From: Candidatus Frackibacter sp. WG13
Lineage (GTDB): Bacteria; Bacillota; Halanaerobiia; Halobacteroidales; Acetohalobiaceae
Reading direction: 5' to 3'
Assembly: GCF_900114655.1 (NCBI RefSeq)
Contig: NZ_FOTT01000012.1
Span: 18,650-82,649, forward strand
Length of the DNA: 64,000 nucleotides
Below the pieces are notes generated by a model. That model did no database searches. It was given only the letters and a program-made list of their open reading frames with translations, and had not been told where the DNA came from. Below are positions 8,456 to 17,729 of this stretch, in pieces. Each line of letters opens with the position of its first letter. Positions within the stretch are counted from its first letter, which is position 1. Both the position numbers and the translations under genes were made by a program.

Positions 8456-9127
8456 ATGTTGAAGGTTTTACTTAAAGGTGGACCAACTATGATTCCATTA
8501 TTAATCTGTTCGGTGTTAAGTTTAGCAATTATAATTGAGAGATATTATTATTTTCGCAAGCAGGACAATAATAATTTTAGACTGTTTAAAAAGATTGAGT
8601 TATTACTTTCAAATGGTAAGGTCTCTAAAGCTAAAAATGAGGCTAAGCAAGCTAATGGTCCAATAGCAGCTATGTTTTTAAGTGGATTAGAAAATTATGG
8701 GGAGAATAGGCAGACTTTAAAAGAATATATTCAGGCAACTGGTCAAGATCAGGTTAAAGCTATGGAGAAAAGATTAAGGATTTTAGACTTTATTGTTACT
8801 GTGGCTCCGTTATTAGGTTTATTAGGAACTGTAATAGGAATTATAAATAGTTTTAATATTTTGGCGGGAGCACAGGGAATAGCAGCACCTAGTGCTTTGA
8901 GCATGGGAATTGCGGAAGCATTGATTAGTACTGCTACGGGATTAATAGTTGCGATCCCATCTATGTTATTCTATACATATTTAGATAGTAAGGTAGAAGA
9001 GAAAGTTAATGAGATGAATCAATGGTCAACTAAATTAATTGAACTTTTATCTGAAGATAATAATGATTTCAAAAGAAGTCAAAGTGGTAACATCAGGGGT
9101 GAACGATATGTTTCACAGAAGTACTAG
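8456..9127 (+). CDS. exbB: MotA/TolQ/ExbB proton-channel family protein
   Basis: ExbB forms the pentameric proton channel that energises TonB. The 223-residue protein has an N-terminal membrane helix (about 10-28), a cytoplasmic helical region, and two further helices in the conserved block that includes APLLGLLGTVIGII (about 119-132) and GIAEALISTATGLIVAIPSML (about 155-175; T in the ion path). AAGGAGG precedes the ATG. It overlaps exbD by 20 bases, so the pair is coupled. TonB systems are normally tied to an outer membrane. Confidence 0.92.
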   Translation: MLKVLLKGGPTMIPLLICSVLSLAIIIERYYYFRKQDNNNFRLFKKIELLLSNGKVSKAKNEAKQANGPIAAMFLSGLENYGENRQTLKEYIQATGQDQVKAMEKRLRILDFIVTVAPLLGLLGTVIGIINSFNILAGAQGIAAPSALSMGIAEALISTATGLIVAIPSMLFYTYLDSKVEEKVNEMNQWSTKLIELLSEDNNDFKRSQSGNIRGERYVSQKY

Positions 9128-9518
9128 AAAGAAGAGTAATATTCAGATTTTACCTATGATCGATGTTATCTTCTTCTTGTTAGTATTTTTTATGCTATTT
9201 ACTACATTTAAGACTACCCCTACAGGATTAGATATTAACCTACCAAAAGCTAAAACTGTTAATCAACAGAAACAAGAACAATTAATCGTTAATCTATCAT
9301 CAAAAGGGCATATTTATTTAAATGATAAATTACTGACTAAGGCTGGTTTAAAAGATAAGATTGCTACAAAAATTAAAGAAGACCCAGCAACAGTAGTAAT
9401 TATTAAAGCTGATAGAGAAGTAGTATATAATGAAGTGGTTGAGGTTATGGATGTTGCTCGCCAGGTTGGTGCTTATAAATTAGCTCTAGCAGCAGATGAT
9501 GAAATCAAGAAGCAATAA
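9108..9518 (+). CDS. exbD: Biopolymer transport protein ExbD
   Basis: This 136-residue single-span protein couples the ExbB channel to TonB. A basic N terminus leads into a membrane helix with the key aspartate (PMIDVIFFLLVFFML, about 15-29), followed by a periplasmic domain. The open frame begins at 9039, but the ATG at 9108 has AGGGGTGA at the right distance and gives the normal ExbD N terminus, so that start is chosen. Confidence 0.92.
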   Translation: MFHRSTRKKSNIQILPMIDVIFFLLVFFMLFTTFKTTPTGLDINLPKAKTVNQQKQEQLIVNLSSKGHIYLNDKLLTKAGLKDKIATKIKEDPATVVIIKADREVVYNEVVEVMDVARQVGAYKLALAADDEIKKQ

Positions 9519-9542
9519 CCAAAATTTAAGGTGGTTGGTTTA

Positions 9543-10481
9543 ATGAAAAGGTATATTTTGATTTCTTTGTTAATTCATATTTTGATACTAGCTTTCTTTC
9601 CTAGTGTTTATCAAGCAAAGCCTGGCTTCAAGGTTTCTCCATTAGAACAACCAGGAGTAATAAGGTATGTTGAACTAGAAAAGAATGACCCTAACGTGAT
9701 TAAAAAAATAGATTCTAAAGATAGTACTAAGAAGAATAAGAAACATGAAAATGATAAGAAAGAAGAGGAAAAGGAAGAGAAAAAGAAGCAGAAGGAAGAA
9801 AAGAAACAAGAGAAACAAGAGAAACAAGAGGAGAAGGCTAAAACTAGTAATAAAAAAGAACCGAAAGAAAAAACTAATATAGATGAGCAAAAGGTTGCTA
9901 AGCAAGAAGACGTTAATCAGAATGAATCCAAGTTAGAAAAGAACAATTCTAAATCTAAAACTTCTTCGGATGTATTGGATAGTCAAAAGGGTAAAGAGAC
10001 GATAGAAGTTAGCAAGGATAAGGTAAATAAGCAAAGAGAAACTAATGATAAAGCAGATTCTAATCGAAATAAATCAGAATCTAAAAATCAACAGAGCAAT
10101 ACTGAGAAAGCAGATAATAAATCAGGTCAAGCTAATAATAAAGATACAGATGATAATAGTAAAGAAGAATCAAAACCACAGAAGAAGACTCCACAGATGA
10201 TGGTTGCTAAGAAGTTAGTACCTGTTTATCCTAAAAATGCAGCTAATCAGAATGTAGAAGGAACTGTTAAGCTAAGAGTTGATGTGAGTGCAACAGGAAA
10301 GATTATGGATATTAGAATTCTTAAATCTTCAGGAAATAGTAGTTTAGATGGAGTAGCTAAATTAACAGTAGAGAGAGGTTGGAACTTTCATACGGCTATC
10401 AATAGTTATTCAGTCTTCTTAACTATAAATTTCCAGGCAGGAGAGAATGTAAAGGTTCAATTTAATAAGCTTGATTTATAA
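9543..10481 (+). CDS. tonB: TonB-family energy transducer
   Basis: The 312-residue protein has a short cytoplasmic tip, one signal-anchor helix (about 4-20), a very long Lys/Glu/Gln/Asn-rich linker (about 50-220) and a C-terminal TonB domain (about 230-312; PVYPKNAANQNVEGTVKLRV). The linker replaces the Pro-Lys linker of classical TonB and may reflect a thick periplasm or halophily. A GTG at 9531 is in frame, but AAGGTGG overlaps it, so ATG 9543 is used. It is third in the exbB-exbD-tonB operon. Confidence 0.88.
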   Translation: MKRYILISLLIHILILAFFPSVYQAKPGFKVSPLEQPGVIRYVELEKNDPNVIKKIDSKDSTKKNKKHENDKKEEEKEEKKKQKEEKKQEKQEKQEEKAKTSNKKEPKEKTNIDEQKVAKQEDVNQNESKLEKNNSKSKTSSDVLDSQKGKETIEVSKDKVNKQRETNDKADSNRNKSESKNQQSNTEKADNKSGQANNKDTDDNSKEESKPQKKTPQMMVAKKLVPVYPKNAANQNVEGTVKLRVDVSATGKIMDIRILKSSGNSSLDGVAKLTVERGWNFHTAINSYSVFLTINFQAGENVKVQFNKLDL

Positions 10482-10511
10482 TAATTAAGCAAATTAAGAG
10501 GTGACTAAAGT

Positions 10512-12515
10512 ATGAGACAAAAGAAACTGGGAATAATACTTATATTAATATCAATATTATTCCTAAGTAATATTAGTTATGCAGCAATTGATAAAAATGG
10601 CAATTTGCAGATTAAGAATAATTATATTTCAATTATTGTTAATCAAGATAAAGAGAATAATGGCAGATTTGCTGTTGATGTTACCGGAGGTAATCCAGTT
10701 CGTAATAGTGATAATGGTAAACCTTTAATTTATGGAAGACCTAAACCATGGACTTCTTATACAACGATAAAGATTGATGGAGAAAATTATATTTTTGGGG
10801 GTAAAACGGAGAAACGGGCTGGACAATTTGGGAAGTATGGTACACAAGTAAAGGCTCCTTACATAACCGACCAAGGTGGTATTGAAACTGTTTATAAGTA
10901 TGGTGATATAACTGTAATTCAGAGTTTAAGTTTTGTTAAGAGTAATACTACTGGTCTACCAGATACTGCTCAGATCAAGTATAAGATTAAAAATAATGGT
11001 AAGCAGCGTCATAAAGTTGGGTTGCGAGTTATGTTAGATACCATGTTAGGTACTAATGATGGTGCGCCTTTTAGAATTGGAGCTAATTCAGTTATTAGTG
11101 ATAAAGTATATACTAAGAATGAATTGCCAGTTTTTTGGCAAGCGTTTGACCAGTTAACTAATCCCCATGTAACTGCTCAAGGAACAGTTAGAGGTAACCA
11201 GGTAACTGCACCTGATAAGCTTTATTTTGCAGACTGGGGTAGTCTAGCTGATGGTGTATGGAACTTTGATTATAATCCTGGAGAGAAATTTATGCGTAAA
11301 GGTGAGTTTCAACTAGATAGTGCTTTGGCTCTCTTTTGGGAACCGAACTCTATACCTCCTGGACAGAGTAGAACTTATATTACTAATTATGGATTAGGTG
11401 GAATTACGATTGTACCAGGAATCTTATCCTTAGGCGTTAGTTCACCAGCAGAAGTAGTCTTGGATAAACAGACGAAATCATTTCCAGTTGTTGCATATAT
11501 CCAAAACACTGCAGAAATCAAGGCTAAAGAAGTAGTGGCTAAGATCGAATTGCCACCAGAACTAACTTTAGCAGAGGGAGAAAATCGAGATAAAAAATTA
11601 GGTAATTTAAAACCTAGTTCAACTGGACAGGTAGTATGGGAAGTAGTTCCTAAGGAAGGAACAGGAGAAGGATTAAAGTATACTGTAAAAGTAATTGCTG
11701 ATAATACTGATGATAATTCGGTTGATAGGTCAGTTAAGGTTGTTGGGCCGCCGAAATTAGAGCTATCAGTATTAGGTCCTAAGGAATTAAAGGTAAAAGA
11801 TAAAATTTTAAATCCAAATCCATTTAAGGTAGTAGCTAATATAAAGAATAGTGGAGCGTCTATGGCTTATGACCCTACGGTTTCTATAATTTTACCACCA
11901 GGATTAAAGTTAGTTAATGGTGAGAAAAAAGTAAAGTATTTAGGTTATTTAGAAGCGAAAGAAGAGTTAGAGATTCCTTGGCAGGTTGAAGCTACTGGAA
12001 TTAATGGTGAATTGCCTTACGCTATTAAATTAAATTCAATTAATACTACTTCAAAATCGAAGTTAAATTTTTTAACCGTACCTAAATTAGAACCGGTAAT
12101 CTATTTAGAGGCGCAGAATAGAGATGTTGAAGTAGGGAATTATTTAAAAGTAATCTTTAGAGCAGCTAATATTAAAGATTTTTATAGATTTCATTCTAAA
12201 CTAAAGTATGACACAGATAATTTAGAAGCTGTTTATGTTTCAAGAGGAACATTATTTGTTGAAGGAAATAGATTATTAAATTGGCAACAGCCATCAATAG
12301 ATAACCAAAAAGGATTGATTACTTTAGCTGGTAACTTAGATAAGGAACGAAATACTTCTGATACTATTGCTGTAATGTATTTTAAAGTGAAGAAGGCCGG
12401 AGCAGCTAACTTTAAATTAAATGAGTTATCGGTAAAGAATGAAGCGGGTAATGAAGTTGATTATAATAGTCAAGGTTTAGACTTGGTAATTAAAGGTGGA
12501 GAAGAATATGATTAA
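10512..12515 (+). CDS. Secreted multi-domain protein with cohesin-like C-terminal domain
   Basis: The 667-residue protein has a signal peptide (about 1-24, ending SYA), a large beta-rich N-terminal region (about 25-300), two bacterial Ig/CARDB-like repeats that each begin with a LGV/LSV strand (about 300-415 and 415-525) and a final cohesin-like module (about 530-660: EVGNYLKVIFRA, FHSKLKYD, LITLAGNL). Cohesin modules bind dockerins or serve as structural sandwiches. No catalytic motif is seen. The location behind tonB and before an SLH protein suggests a cell-envelope or outer-membrane surface role; this is inference. Confidence 0.65.
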   Translation: MRQKKLGIILILISILFLSNISYAAIDKNGNLQIKNNYISIIVNQDKENNGRFAVDVTGGNPVRNSDNGKPLIYGRPKPWTSYTTIKIDGENYIFGGKTEKRAGQFGKYGTQVKAPYITDQGGIETVYKYGDITVIQSLSFVKSNTTGLPDTAQIKYKIKNNGKQRHKVGLRVMLDTMLGTNDGAPFRIGANSVISDKVYTKNELPVFWQAFDQLTNPHVTAQGTVRGNQVTAPDKLYFADWGSLADGVWNFDYNPGEKFMRKGEFQLDSALALFWEPNSIPPGQSRTYITNYGLGGITIVPGILSLGVSSPAEVVLDKQTKSFPVVAYIQNTAEIKAKEVVAKIELPPELTLAEGENRDKKLGNLKPSSTGQVVWEVVPKEGTGEGLKYTVKVIADNTDDNSVDRSVKVVGPPKLELSVLGPKELKVKDKILNPNPFKVVANIKNSGASMAYDPTVSIILPPGLKLVNGEKKVKYLGYLEAKEELEIPWQVEATGINGELPYAIKLNSINTTSKSKLNFLTVPKLEPVIYLEAQNRDVEVGNYLKVIFRAANIKDFYRFHSKLKYDTDNLEAVYVSRGTLFVEGNRLLNWQQPSIDNQKGLITLAGNLDKERNTSDTIAVMYFKVKKAGAANFKLNELSVKNEAGNEVDYNSQGLDLVIKGGEEYD

Positions 12516-12537
12516 TAAAGAAGGAGATGAAATAAGA

Positions 12538-13197
12538 ATGAAGAGGTTAATTAGTACATTAATTGTTATAAGCATGATTTTAACTTTTACTCTTCCAGCC
12601 TTAGCAGTAGAAAAGATTAAAGATGTCCCTAAGAGTCATTGGGCATATCAAGATGTCAAAAAATTAGTAGATAATGGATTAATGTCTTTATATGAGGATA
12701 ATACGTTTAAAGGTGAAAAGAAAGTTAATAGGTATCAATTAGCTGAAGTTGTAGCTAAGATTTTAGTGGCTATTGACCAAGAAAAGGTTAACGCTTCTAA
12801 AAGTGATATTAAAACTTTACGTAAACTGTCTACTGAATTTAGGACTGAGTTAGTAGAATTAAATCAACAAACAGATATTTTTAATAAAAGGATTAAAAAG
12901 TTGGAAGAAAAGAATAAGATTATTAAGGAAGATTTAGTTAGTACCAAAGGAGAATTAATGGAAGTTAGAAAAGAAGTTGATAAAATAATAGAAGATATTA
13001 GGGTAGAGATTGAAAATAATCTCAACGCTAGATTAAATAGAATAGAAAGACAGAATCAAAATTTAAGCAATAGAGTAACAGCATTAGAAGAAAAATTAGC
13101 AGATACTAAAGCCGAAAATTCTGGATTACAAAATAAAGTGAAGAATTGGAAATTTGCTCTAATTGGAGTAGCAGCCTTATTAATTAGTAGTCAATAA
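12538..13197 (+). CDS. SLH-domain coiled-coil envelope protein
   Basis: The product has a signal peptide (about 1-23, ending ALA), one S-layer-homology domain (about 25-75: DVPKSHWAYQDVKKLVDNG ... VNRYQLAEVVAKIL), a coiled coil (about 85-195) and a C-terminal hydrophobic segment (about 200-216). This resembles the first half of OmpM-type tethers of diderm Firmicutes, but the C-terminal barrel is replaced by a short membrane helix. The open frame starts at 12496 inside the upstream gene; AAGGAG at 12521-12526 supports ATG 12538. It is probably the last gene of the TonB operon. Confidence 0.75.
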   Translation: MKRLISTLIVISMILTFTLPALAVEKIKDVPKSHWAYQDVKKLVDNGLMSLYEDNTFKGEKKVNRYQLAEVVAKILVAIDQEKVNASKSDIKTLRKLSTEFRTELVELNQQTDIFNKRIKKLEEKNKIIKEDLVSTKGELMEVRKEVDKIIEDIRVEIENNLNARLNRIERQNQNLSNRVTALEEKLADTKAENSGLQNKVKNWKFALIGVAALLISSQ

Positions 13198-13291
13198 TTA
13201 ACTAATGCTTTTGTGTAATTGAATTAAGTTATTTAGTTTAAAAGTTTTTAATCTTTAGATACAATATAAAAATCTATAGGAGGGAATAAGT

Positions 13292-13705
13292 GTGGAACAG
13301 ACGTTTTTTATGATTAAACCAGATGGAGTAAAAAGAAATTTAGTTGGAAAGGTGGTTAGTAGAGTTGAAGAGAGAGGTTTAAATATTAAAGCTATGAAGA
13401 TGTTACAGATTTCTGATGAATTAGCTAAAGAACATTACGCTGAACATGTTGATAAACCTTTCTTTCCAGATTTAAAAGAATTTATTACTTCTGGACCAGT
13501 AGTAGCTATGGTAGTAGAAGGAGCACAAGCAATTAAGACTGTTAGAAATATGATGGGAGCTACTGATCCATTTGAAGCAAAGCCAGGTACTATTAGAGGA
13601 GATTATGCATTAATTATTGATGAGAATGTTGTACATGGTTCTGATTCACAAGAAAGTGCAGAAAGAGAGATCAACTTATTCTTTACAGAAGACGAATTAG
13701 TATAA
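13292..13705 (+). CDS. ndk: Nucleoside diphosphate kinase
   Basis: Ndk moves the terminal phosphate between nucleoside tri- and diphosphates. The 137 residues include the N-terminal [15 protein letters not shown], the RNMMGATDP and PGTIRGDYA segments, and the active-site histidine in [15 protein letters not shown] (about 115-129). Length is normal. The start is GTG with AGGAGGG 7-8 bases upstream. It is followed closely by a SleB-like hydrolase gene. Confidence 0.96.
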   Translation: MEQTFFMIKPDGVKRNLVGKVVSRVEERGLNIKAMKMLQISDELAKEHYAEHVDKPFFPDLKEFITSGPVVAMVVEGAQAIKTVRNMMGATDPFEAKPGTIRGDYALIIDENVVHGSDSQESAEREINLFFTEDELV

Positions 13706-13736
13706 AATCTTAATTCGGAAAAAGGAGTAATTATCT

Positions 13737-14336
13737 ATGAATAAACTACAGCAATTATTTAATATAAAAGTCTTAATATTCACTTTAGTATTTACTTTAA
13801 TATTTCCGTATTTATCTGTGATATTGCCAGTTGCCAATAATTCAACTGCTTATGCTGCAGAGCTTACTAATAAGGATGCTTATAAAGGAGTAGCACTATT
13901 CTTATTACTTACTTTAATAACTAAATATGCTGATGGAAAAGAAAGCGTTGAAAGAGGACAAGTTGAGACAGGAGAAATTGCAGATAGTGAATTAAGGATG
14001 CTAGCTAAAGTTATTCATGCTGAAGCAAGAGGAGAACCATATGAAGGACAAGTTGCAGTAGGAGCTGTAGTTTTAAATCGTGTAGAAAACTCCGGATTTC
14101 CTAATACTATCCGTGGTGTTGTCTATCAAAAAGGACAATTTACTTCAGTAAAGAATGGTCAGATTAATTTAAAGCCGAACAAGACTGCATATAAAGCAGC
14201 TAAAGAAGCTTTAAATGGTAGAGACCCATCTAAAGGGGCAATATATTTTTATAACCCTAAGAAAGCTAAGACATTATGGTGGTTATCTACTAGGGAAACC
14301 ACAGTTAAGATAGCAAACCATACGTTTGCTAAGTAA
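13737..14336 (+). CDS. SleB/CwlJ-type cell-wall hydrolase
   Basis: The 199-residue exported protein has an N-terminal hydrophobic signal (about 12-42, ending YAA) and a C-terminal Hydrolase_2 domain (about 85-199). The catalytic-glutamate region is VIHAEARGEPYEGQVAV, followed by VLNRVENSGFP and the GQFTSVKNGQI segment. Relatives are spore cortex-lytic transglycosylases used at germination or in mother-cell lysis. It lacks the peptidoglycan-binding domain of full SleB. It is linked to ndk by a 31-base gap and ends in a strong terminator. Confidence 0.85.
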   Translation: MNKLQQLFNIKVLIFTLVFTLIFPYLSVILPVANNSTAYAAELTNKDAYKGVALFLLLTLITKYADGKESVERGQVETGEIADSELRMLAKVIHAEARGEPYEGQVAVGAVVLNRVENSGFPNTIRGVVYQKGQFTSVKNGQINLKPNKTAYKAAKEALNGRDPSKGAIYFYNPKKAKTLWWLSTRETTVKIANHTFAK

Positions 14337-14342
14337 GAAATT

Positions 14343-14385
14343 AAGACCTCTAACATTTAATTATTAAATGTTAGAGGTCTTTTAT
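14343..14385 (+). terminator. Terminator after SleB-like gene
   Basis: A 19-bp perfect stem starting AAGACCTCTAACATTTAAT closes on itself with a 1-base loop as drawn (probably 3-5 in practice) and is followed by TTTTATTT. Confidence 0.85.
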
Positions 14386-14415
14386 TTAATTTTATAATTA
14401 AATTTGCTAAAGTAG

Positions 14416-14444
14416 TTGACATTAAGAATAGAGTATGTTATATT
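14416..14444 (+). promoter_or_regulatory. Sigma-A promoter of the his operon
   Basis: TTGACA (14416-14421) and TATATT (14439-14444) are 17 bases apart. Only about 40 bases separate it from hisZ, too short for a T-box leader. Confidence 0.75.
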
Positions 14445-14493
14445 TTAGTATATCATTACTTTAATGTGTTAAACTAATAAAGAGGTGAACAAA

Positions 14494-15756
14494 ATGGAAA
14501 AAGAATTAAGTTTTACTAAAATGCAGACACCTAATGGAACTAAAGATTATTTACCTCTAGATGCTAAGAAGAAGCGATATTTAGAGAATAAGATTAACTC
14601 TATTTTTACTAATTGGGGTTATGATGAGGTTGTAACGCCAACTTTTGAGTTTTTTGCCGCTCTATCAGTTGGCACTGGAGCTAAATTGCAAGAAAAGATG
14701 TATAAATTCTTTGATCGTGATGGTCATATACTAGCCTTGAGACCAGAAATGACAGCACCGATTGCTAGATTAGTAGCAAATCGAATGAAAGAAGTACCAA
14801 GACCATTACGGCTATCTTACCAAGCTAATGTCTTTAGGTATGAAGCAACTCAGGCTGGAAGACAGAGAGAATTCTATCAAGCAGGTATTGAGTTAATTGG
14901 AGCTAAAGATTCTTTAGCTGATGCTGAAATTATAGCGATTGCTGTGCAAATTTTAAAGAGTGTAGGTTTAGAGAATTTTTATATTGATATTGGACAAATA
15001 GATTACTTTATAGGTCTCATGGAAGAACTCGAATTAGATAGTGAAGCAAAGGGGAAGTTACGAAAGGTATTAGCAAATAAGGATTTTGTAGCATTAAAAG
15101 AATTAATAGCTAATGCAGATTTAACAGAGGTTCAGAAAGAGAGTATACTTGTATTACCTGAGTTAAGAGGTGGAAAAGAGATTTTAAATAAAGCTAGAAA
15201 GTTCATTAATAATCAGAAATCTGAAGCGGCTTTAGATAATCTAGATGATATATACCAAAACTTGGAAAATACAGGAGTGGCAGAATATATTCATCTAGAC
15301 CTTAGTATAAATCGAGGTCTTGATTATTATACTGGAATGGTTTTTGAAGGATATACACAAGATTTAGGGTTTACTATCTGTGGCGGAGGACGTTATGATA
15401 ACTTACTTGAACAGTTTGGAACTGAGAGTCCAGCTACTGGTTTTGCAGTAGGAATAGATAGGTTATTACTCTCATTAGAGAATCAAAATATTCAGCTGCC
15501 AATTCAAGAAGAAAGAATATTTCTCTGTTATGAAGAGAACAAAAAAGAAGAAACAATTAATCTTGCTACAAAACTAAGAGCAAATGAAAAAGCAGTAGTT
15601 TTAGAGGTAGAAGAATGTAGTATAGATGAGAGTATCAAGTATGCAAGAGAAAAGAACTTTAATCAAGTTCTTTACTTAGGTTCAGAAGATAAAGTAGATA
15701 ATTATCAATACTCTGTTGAAGAGATATTAGGTATAGAAGTTATTAAAATCAGCTAG
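14494..15756 (+). CDS. hisZ: ATP phosphoribosyltransferase regulatory subunit
   Basis: HisZ is a catalytically inactive histidyl-tRNA synthetase homologue that activates and gives histidine feedback to the short form of HisG. The protein (about 420 residues) has class-II synthetase motifs: PNGTKDYLP at the N terminus, LRPEMTAPIARL (motif 2 area), an RQREFYQAGIELIG segment, and the DLSINRGLDYYTGMVFEGY and CGGGRYDNLL stretches. A GTG at 14485 is in frame, but AGAGGTGA fits ATG 14494. First gene of the operon; the short HisG directly downstream confirms it as HisZ and not HisS. Confidence 0.93.
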   Translation: MEKELSFTKMQTPNGTKDYLPLDAKKKRYLENKINSIFTNWGYDEVVTPTFEFFAALSVGTGAKLQEKMYKFFDRDGHILALRPEMTAPIARLVANRMKEVPRPLRLSYQANVFRYEATQAGRQREFYQAGIELIGAKDSLADAEIIAIAVQILKSVGLENFYIDIGQIDYFIGLMEELELDSEAKGKLRKVLANKDFVALKELIANADLTEVQKESILVLPELRGGKEILNKARKFINNQKSEAALDNLDDIYQNLENTGVAEYIHLDLSINRGLDYYTGMVFEGYTQDLGFTICGGGRYDNLLEQFGTESPATGFAVGIDRLLLSLENQNIQLPIQEERIFLCYEENKKEETINLATKLRANEKAVVLEVEECSIDESIKYAREKNFNQVLYLGSEDKVDNYQYSVEEILGIEVIKIS

Positions 15757-15768
15757 GAGGTTTTATAG

Positions 15769-16419
15769 ATGGTTCCATTAAAGATTGCTTTACCGAAAGG
15801 AAGGCTCTTTGACCCAGTTGTTAATATTTTGCGAAAAGCTGGGGTAGTTAAAGAGGAGTTAAGTGATGATTCGAGAAAGTTAATATTAAATAGTAAAGAT
15901 GGTAAATTTAAGTTTATATTATCTAAAGCAGTAGATGTACCTACATATGTAGAGTATGGAGCAGCCGATATCGGAGTTGCTGGAAAAGATGTCTTATTAG
16001 AAGCAGGCAAGAATGTTTGTGAAGTAGTCGATTTAGGATTAGGTGCTTGTCGTTTAGTGGTAGCAGTACCTAAGGAAAGAGGAATCACTACTTTAGAAGA
16101 GCTACCAGCTAAGGGAAGAGTAGCTAGTAAGTATCCTAAGACAGCAGAGAAGTTCTTTAATCAACATGGAATTCAAGTAGAAACCATTAAGCTAAATGGT
16201 TCTATTGAATTAGCGCCAGCCGTCGATTTGGCAGAAATGATTGTAGATATTACTTCTACTGGAACTACTTTGCGGGAAAATAATCTAATTGAGATTGCTG
16301 AAATTGCTAAATCTTCAGCAAGGTTAATAGTTAATAAGGTTAGCTATAAGACGCGATTTAATGAAGTACAGGAGATTATTAAAGGAATAGAAAGGGGTTT
16401 GGGAGAAAGAGATGATTAG
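15769..16419 (+). CDS. hisG: ATP phosphoribosyltransferase, short form
   Basis: HisG joins ATP and PRPP in the first step of histidine synthesis. At 216 residues it is the short form without the C-terminal regulatory domain, which needs HisZ (encoded just upstream). Motifs include IALPKGRLFDP at the N terminus, YVEYGAADIGVAGKDVL and the PRPP loop DITSTGTTLREN (about 158-169). AGGAGG precedes the ATG. It overlaps hisD by 8 bases. Confidence 0.95.
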   Translation: MVPLKIALPKGRLFDPVVNILRKAGVVKEELSDDSRKLILNSKDGKFKFILSKAVDVPTYVEYGAADIGVAGKDVLLEAGKNVCEVVDLGLGACRLVVAVPKERGITTLEELPAKGRVASKYPKTAEKFFNQHGIQVETIKLNGSIELAPAVDLAEMIVDITSTGTTLRENNLIEIAEIAKSSARLIVNKVSYKTRFNEVQEIIKGIERGLGERDD

Positions 16420-17707
16420 ATTAATTAAAGCTAATGCAAAAGGGGTAGAAAAGGAGTTAGAGAAGGTATTAAATCGTTCTTCGTTTGATGAACCAGAAAA
16501 GTTAGAAGCAGTGCAAGATATTTTAGATAATATCCAACAAAATGGAGATGAAGCCGTTTTAGATTATACAGCTAGGTTTGACCAAGCAGAATTCAGTGCT
16601 AAAGAACAGTTAGTTTCAGAAGCAGAGATTAAAGAAGCGTATACGAAAGTAGATGATGAATTCCTAGCTGCTTTAGAAACGGCAATTAATAATATAAAAG
16701 ATTTTCATGAACGTCAGACGAGGGAAGGGTGGATGAAGACTGACGAAGATGGAGTCATTTTAGGTCAAGTCTTTCGACCATTAGAGAAGGTAGGACTATA
16801 TGTACCTGGTGGTACAGCGGCTTATCCATCTTCGGTATTAATGAATGGGGTTCCAGCTAAAGTAGCAGGAGTTGAGGAAGTAGTGATGGTTTCGCCACCA
16901 AGTGAGACAGGAGAGATGAACCCTTATACTTTAGTAGCAGCAGATAAGGTAGGAGTAGATAAGATCTACAAAGTAGGTGGAGCGCAAGCAGTAGGAGCCT
17001 TGGCTTTTGGGACGAAGACTATTCCTAAGGTAGATAAGATAGTAGGACCTGGCAACATTTATGTTACTCTGGCTAAAAAGTTAGCTTATGGTTATGTAGA
17101 TATTGATATGTTAGCTGGACCTAGTGAAGTATTAGTTTTAGCTGATAAAACCGCAGTTCCACGTCATGTAGCTGCTGATCTCTTATCACAGGCTGAACAT
17201 GATCCAATGGCATCGTCAATCTTAGTGACCGATTCTAAGGAATTAGCTAATGAAGTTAAGGTAGAATTAGAAGAGCAGTTAGCTGAATTATCTAGAAAGG
17301 AGATTGCGGGACAAGCGATTGAAGATTACGGTGCTATTATCTTAACTAAAAATTTAGAAGAATCAATCGAAATTACTAATCGCTTTGCTGCTGAACACTT
17401 AGAAGTAGCAGTAGACAAACCATTCGAGGCGTTAGGCAAGATTAAGAATGCCGGTGCTATCTTCTTAGGACATTATACTGCAGAGCCAATAGGAGATTAT
17501 ATTGCTGGTCCTAATCATGTCTTGCCAACAGGAGGTTCAGCTAGATTTTATTCGCCATTAAATATAGATGACTTTGTTAAAAAGTCCAGTATTATTTCTT
17601 ATTCGAAAGAAGGCTTAGCTAAAGTAAAAGATAAAGCTATTAAGTTGGCTGAAGTAGAAGGTTTAGATGCTCATGCTAACTCAGTCCGAGTTAGATTTGA
17701 AGAGTAG
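16412..17707 (+). CDS. hisD: Histidinol dehydrogenase
   Basis: HisD carries out the last two NAD-dependent oxidations, histidinol to histidine, using a zinc ion. The 431 residues include LGQVFRPLEKVGLYVPGG, the KVGGAQAVGALAFGT segment, PGNIYVTLAKK, GPSEVLVLAD, LLSQAEHDP and NHVLPTGGSARF. Length matches the family (about 430). The start overlaps the end of hisG, implying coupled translation. Confidence 0.96.
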   Translation: MIRLIKANAKGVEKELEKVLNRSSFDEPEKLEAVQDILDNIQQNGDEAVLDYTARFDQAEFSAKEQLVSEAEIKEAYTKVDDEFLAALETAINNIKDFHERQTREGWMKTDEDGVILGQVFRPLEKVGLYVPGGTAAYPSSVLMNGVPAKVAGVEEVVMVSPPSETGEMNPYTLVAADKVGVDKIYKVGGAQAVGALAFGTKTIPKVDKIVGPGNIYVTLAKKLAYGYVDIDMLAGPSEVLVLADKTAVPRHVAADLLSQAEHDPMASSILVTDSKELANEVKVELEEQLAELSRKEIAGQAIEDYGAIILTKNLEESIEITNRFAAEHLEVAVDKPFEALGKIKNAGAIFLGHYTAEPIGDYIAGPNHVLPTGGSARFYSPLNIDDFVKKSSIISYSKEGLAKVKDKAIKLAEVEGLDAHANSVRVRFEE

Positions 17708-17729
17708 AAGTTGAGAAAGGAAGGATAGA

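Noticed and set aside
9675..9905. Minus-strand frame rich in Phe/Leu
   Set aside because: It is the complement of the Lys/Glu linker of tonB; no ribosome site.
14386..14493. Possible T-box or attenuator before hisZ
   Set aside because: Only about 40 bases lie between the promoter and hisZ, with no T-box core, hairpin or histidine codon run.
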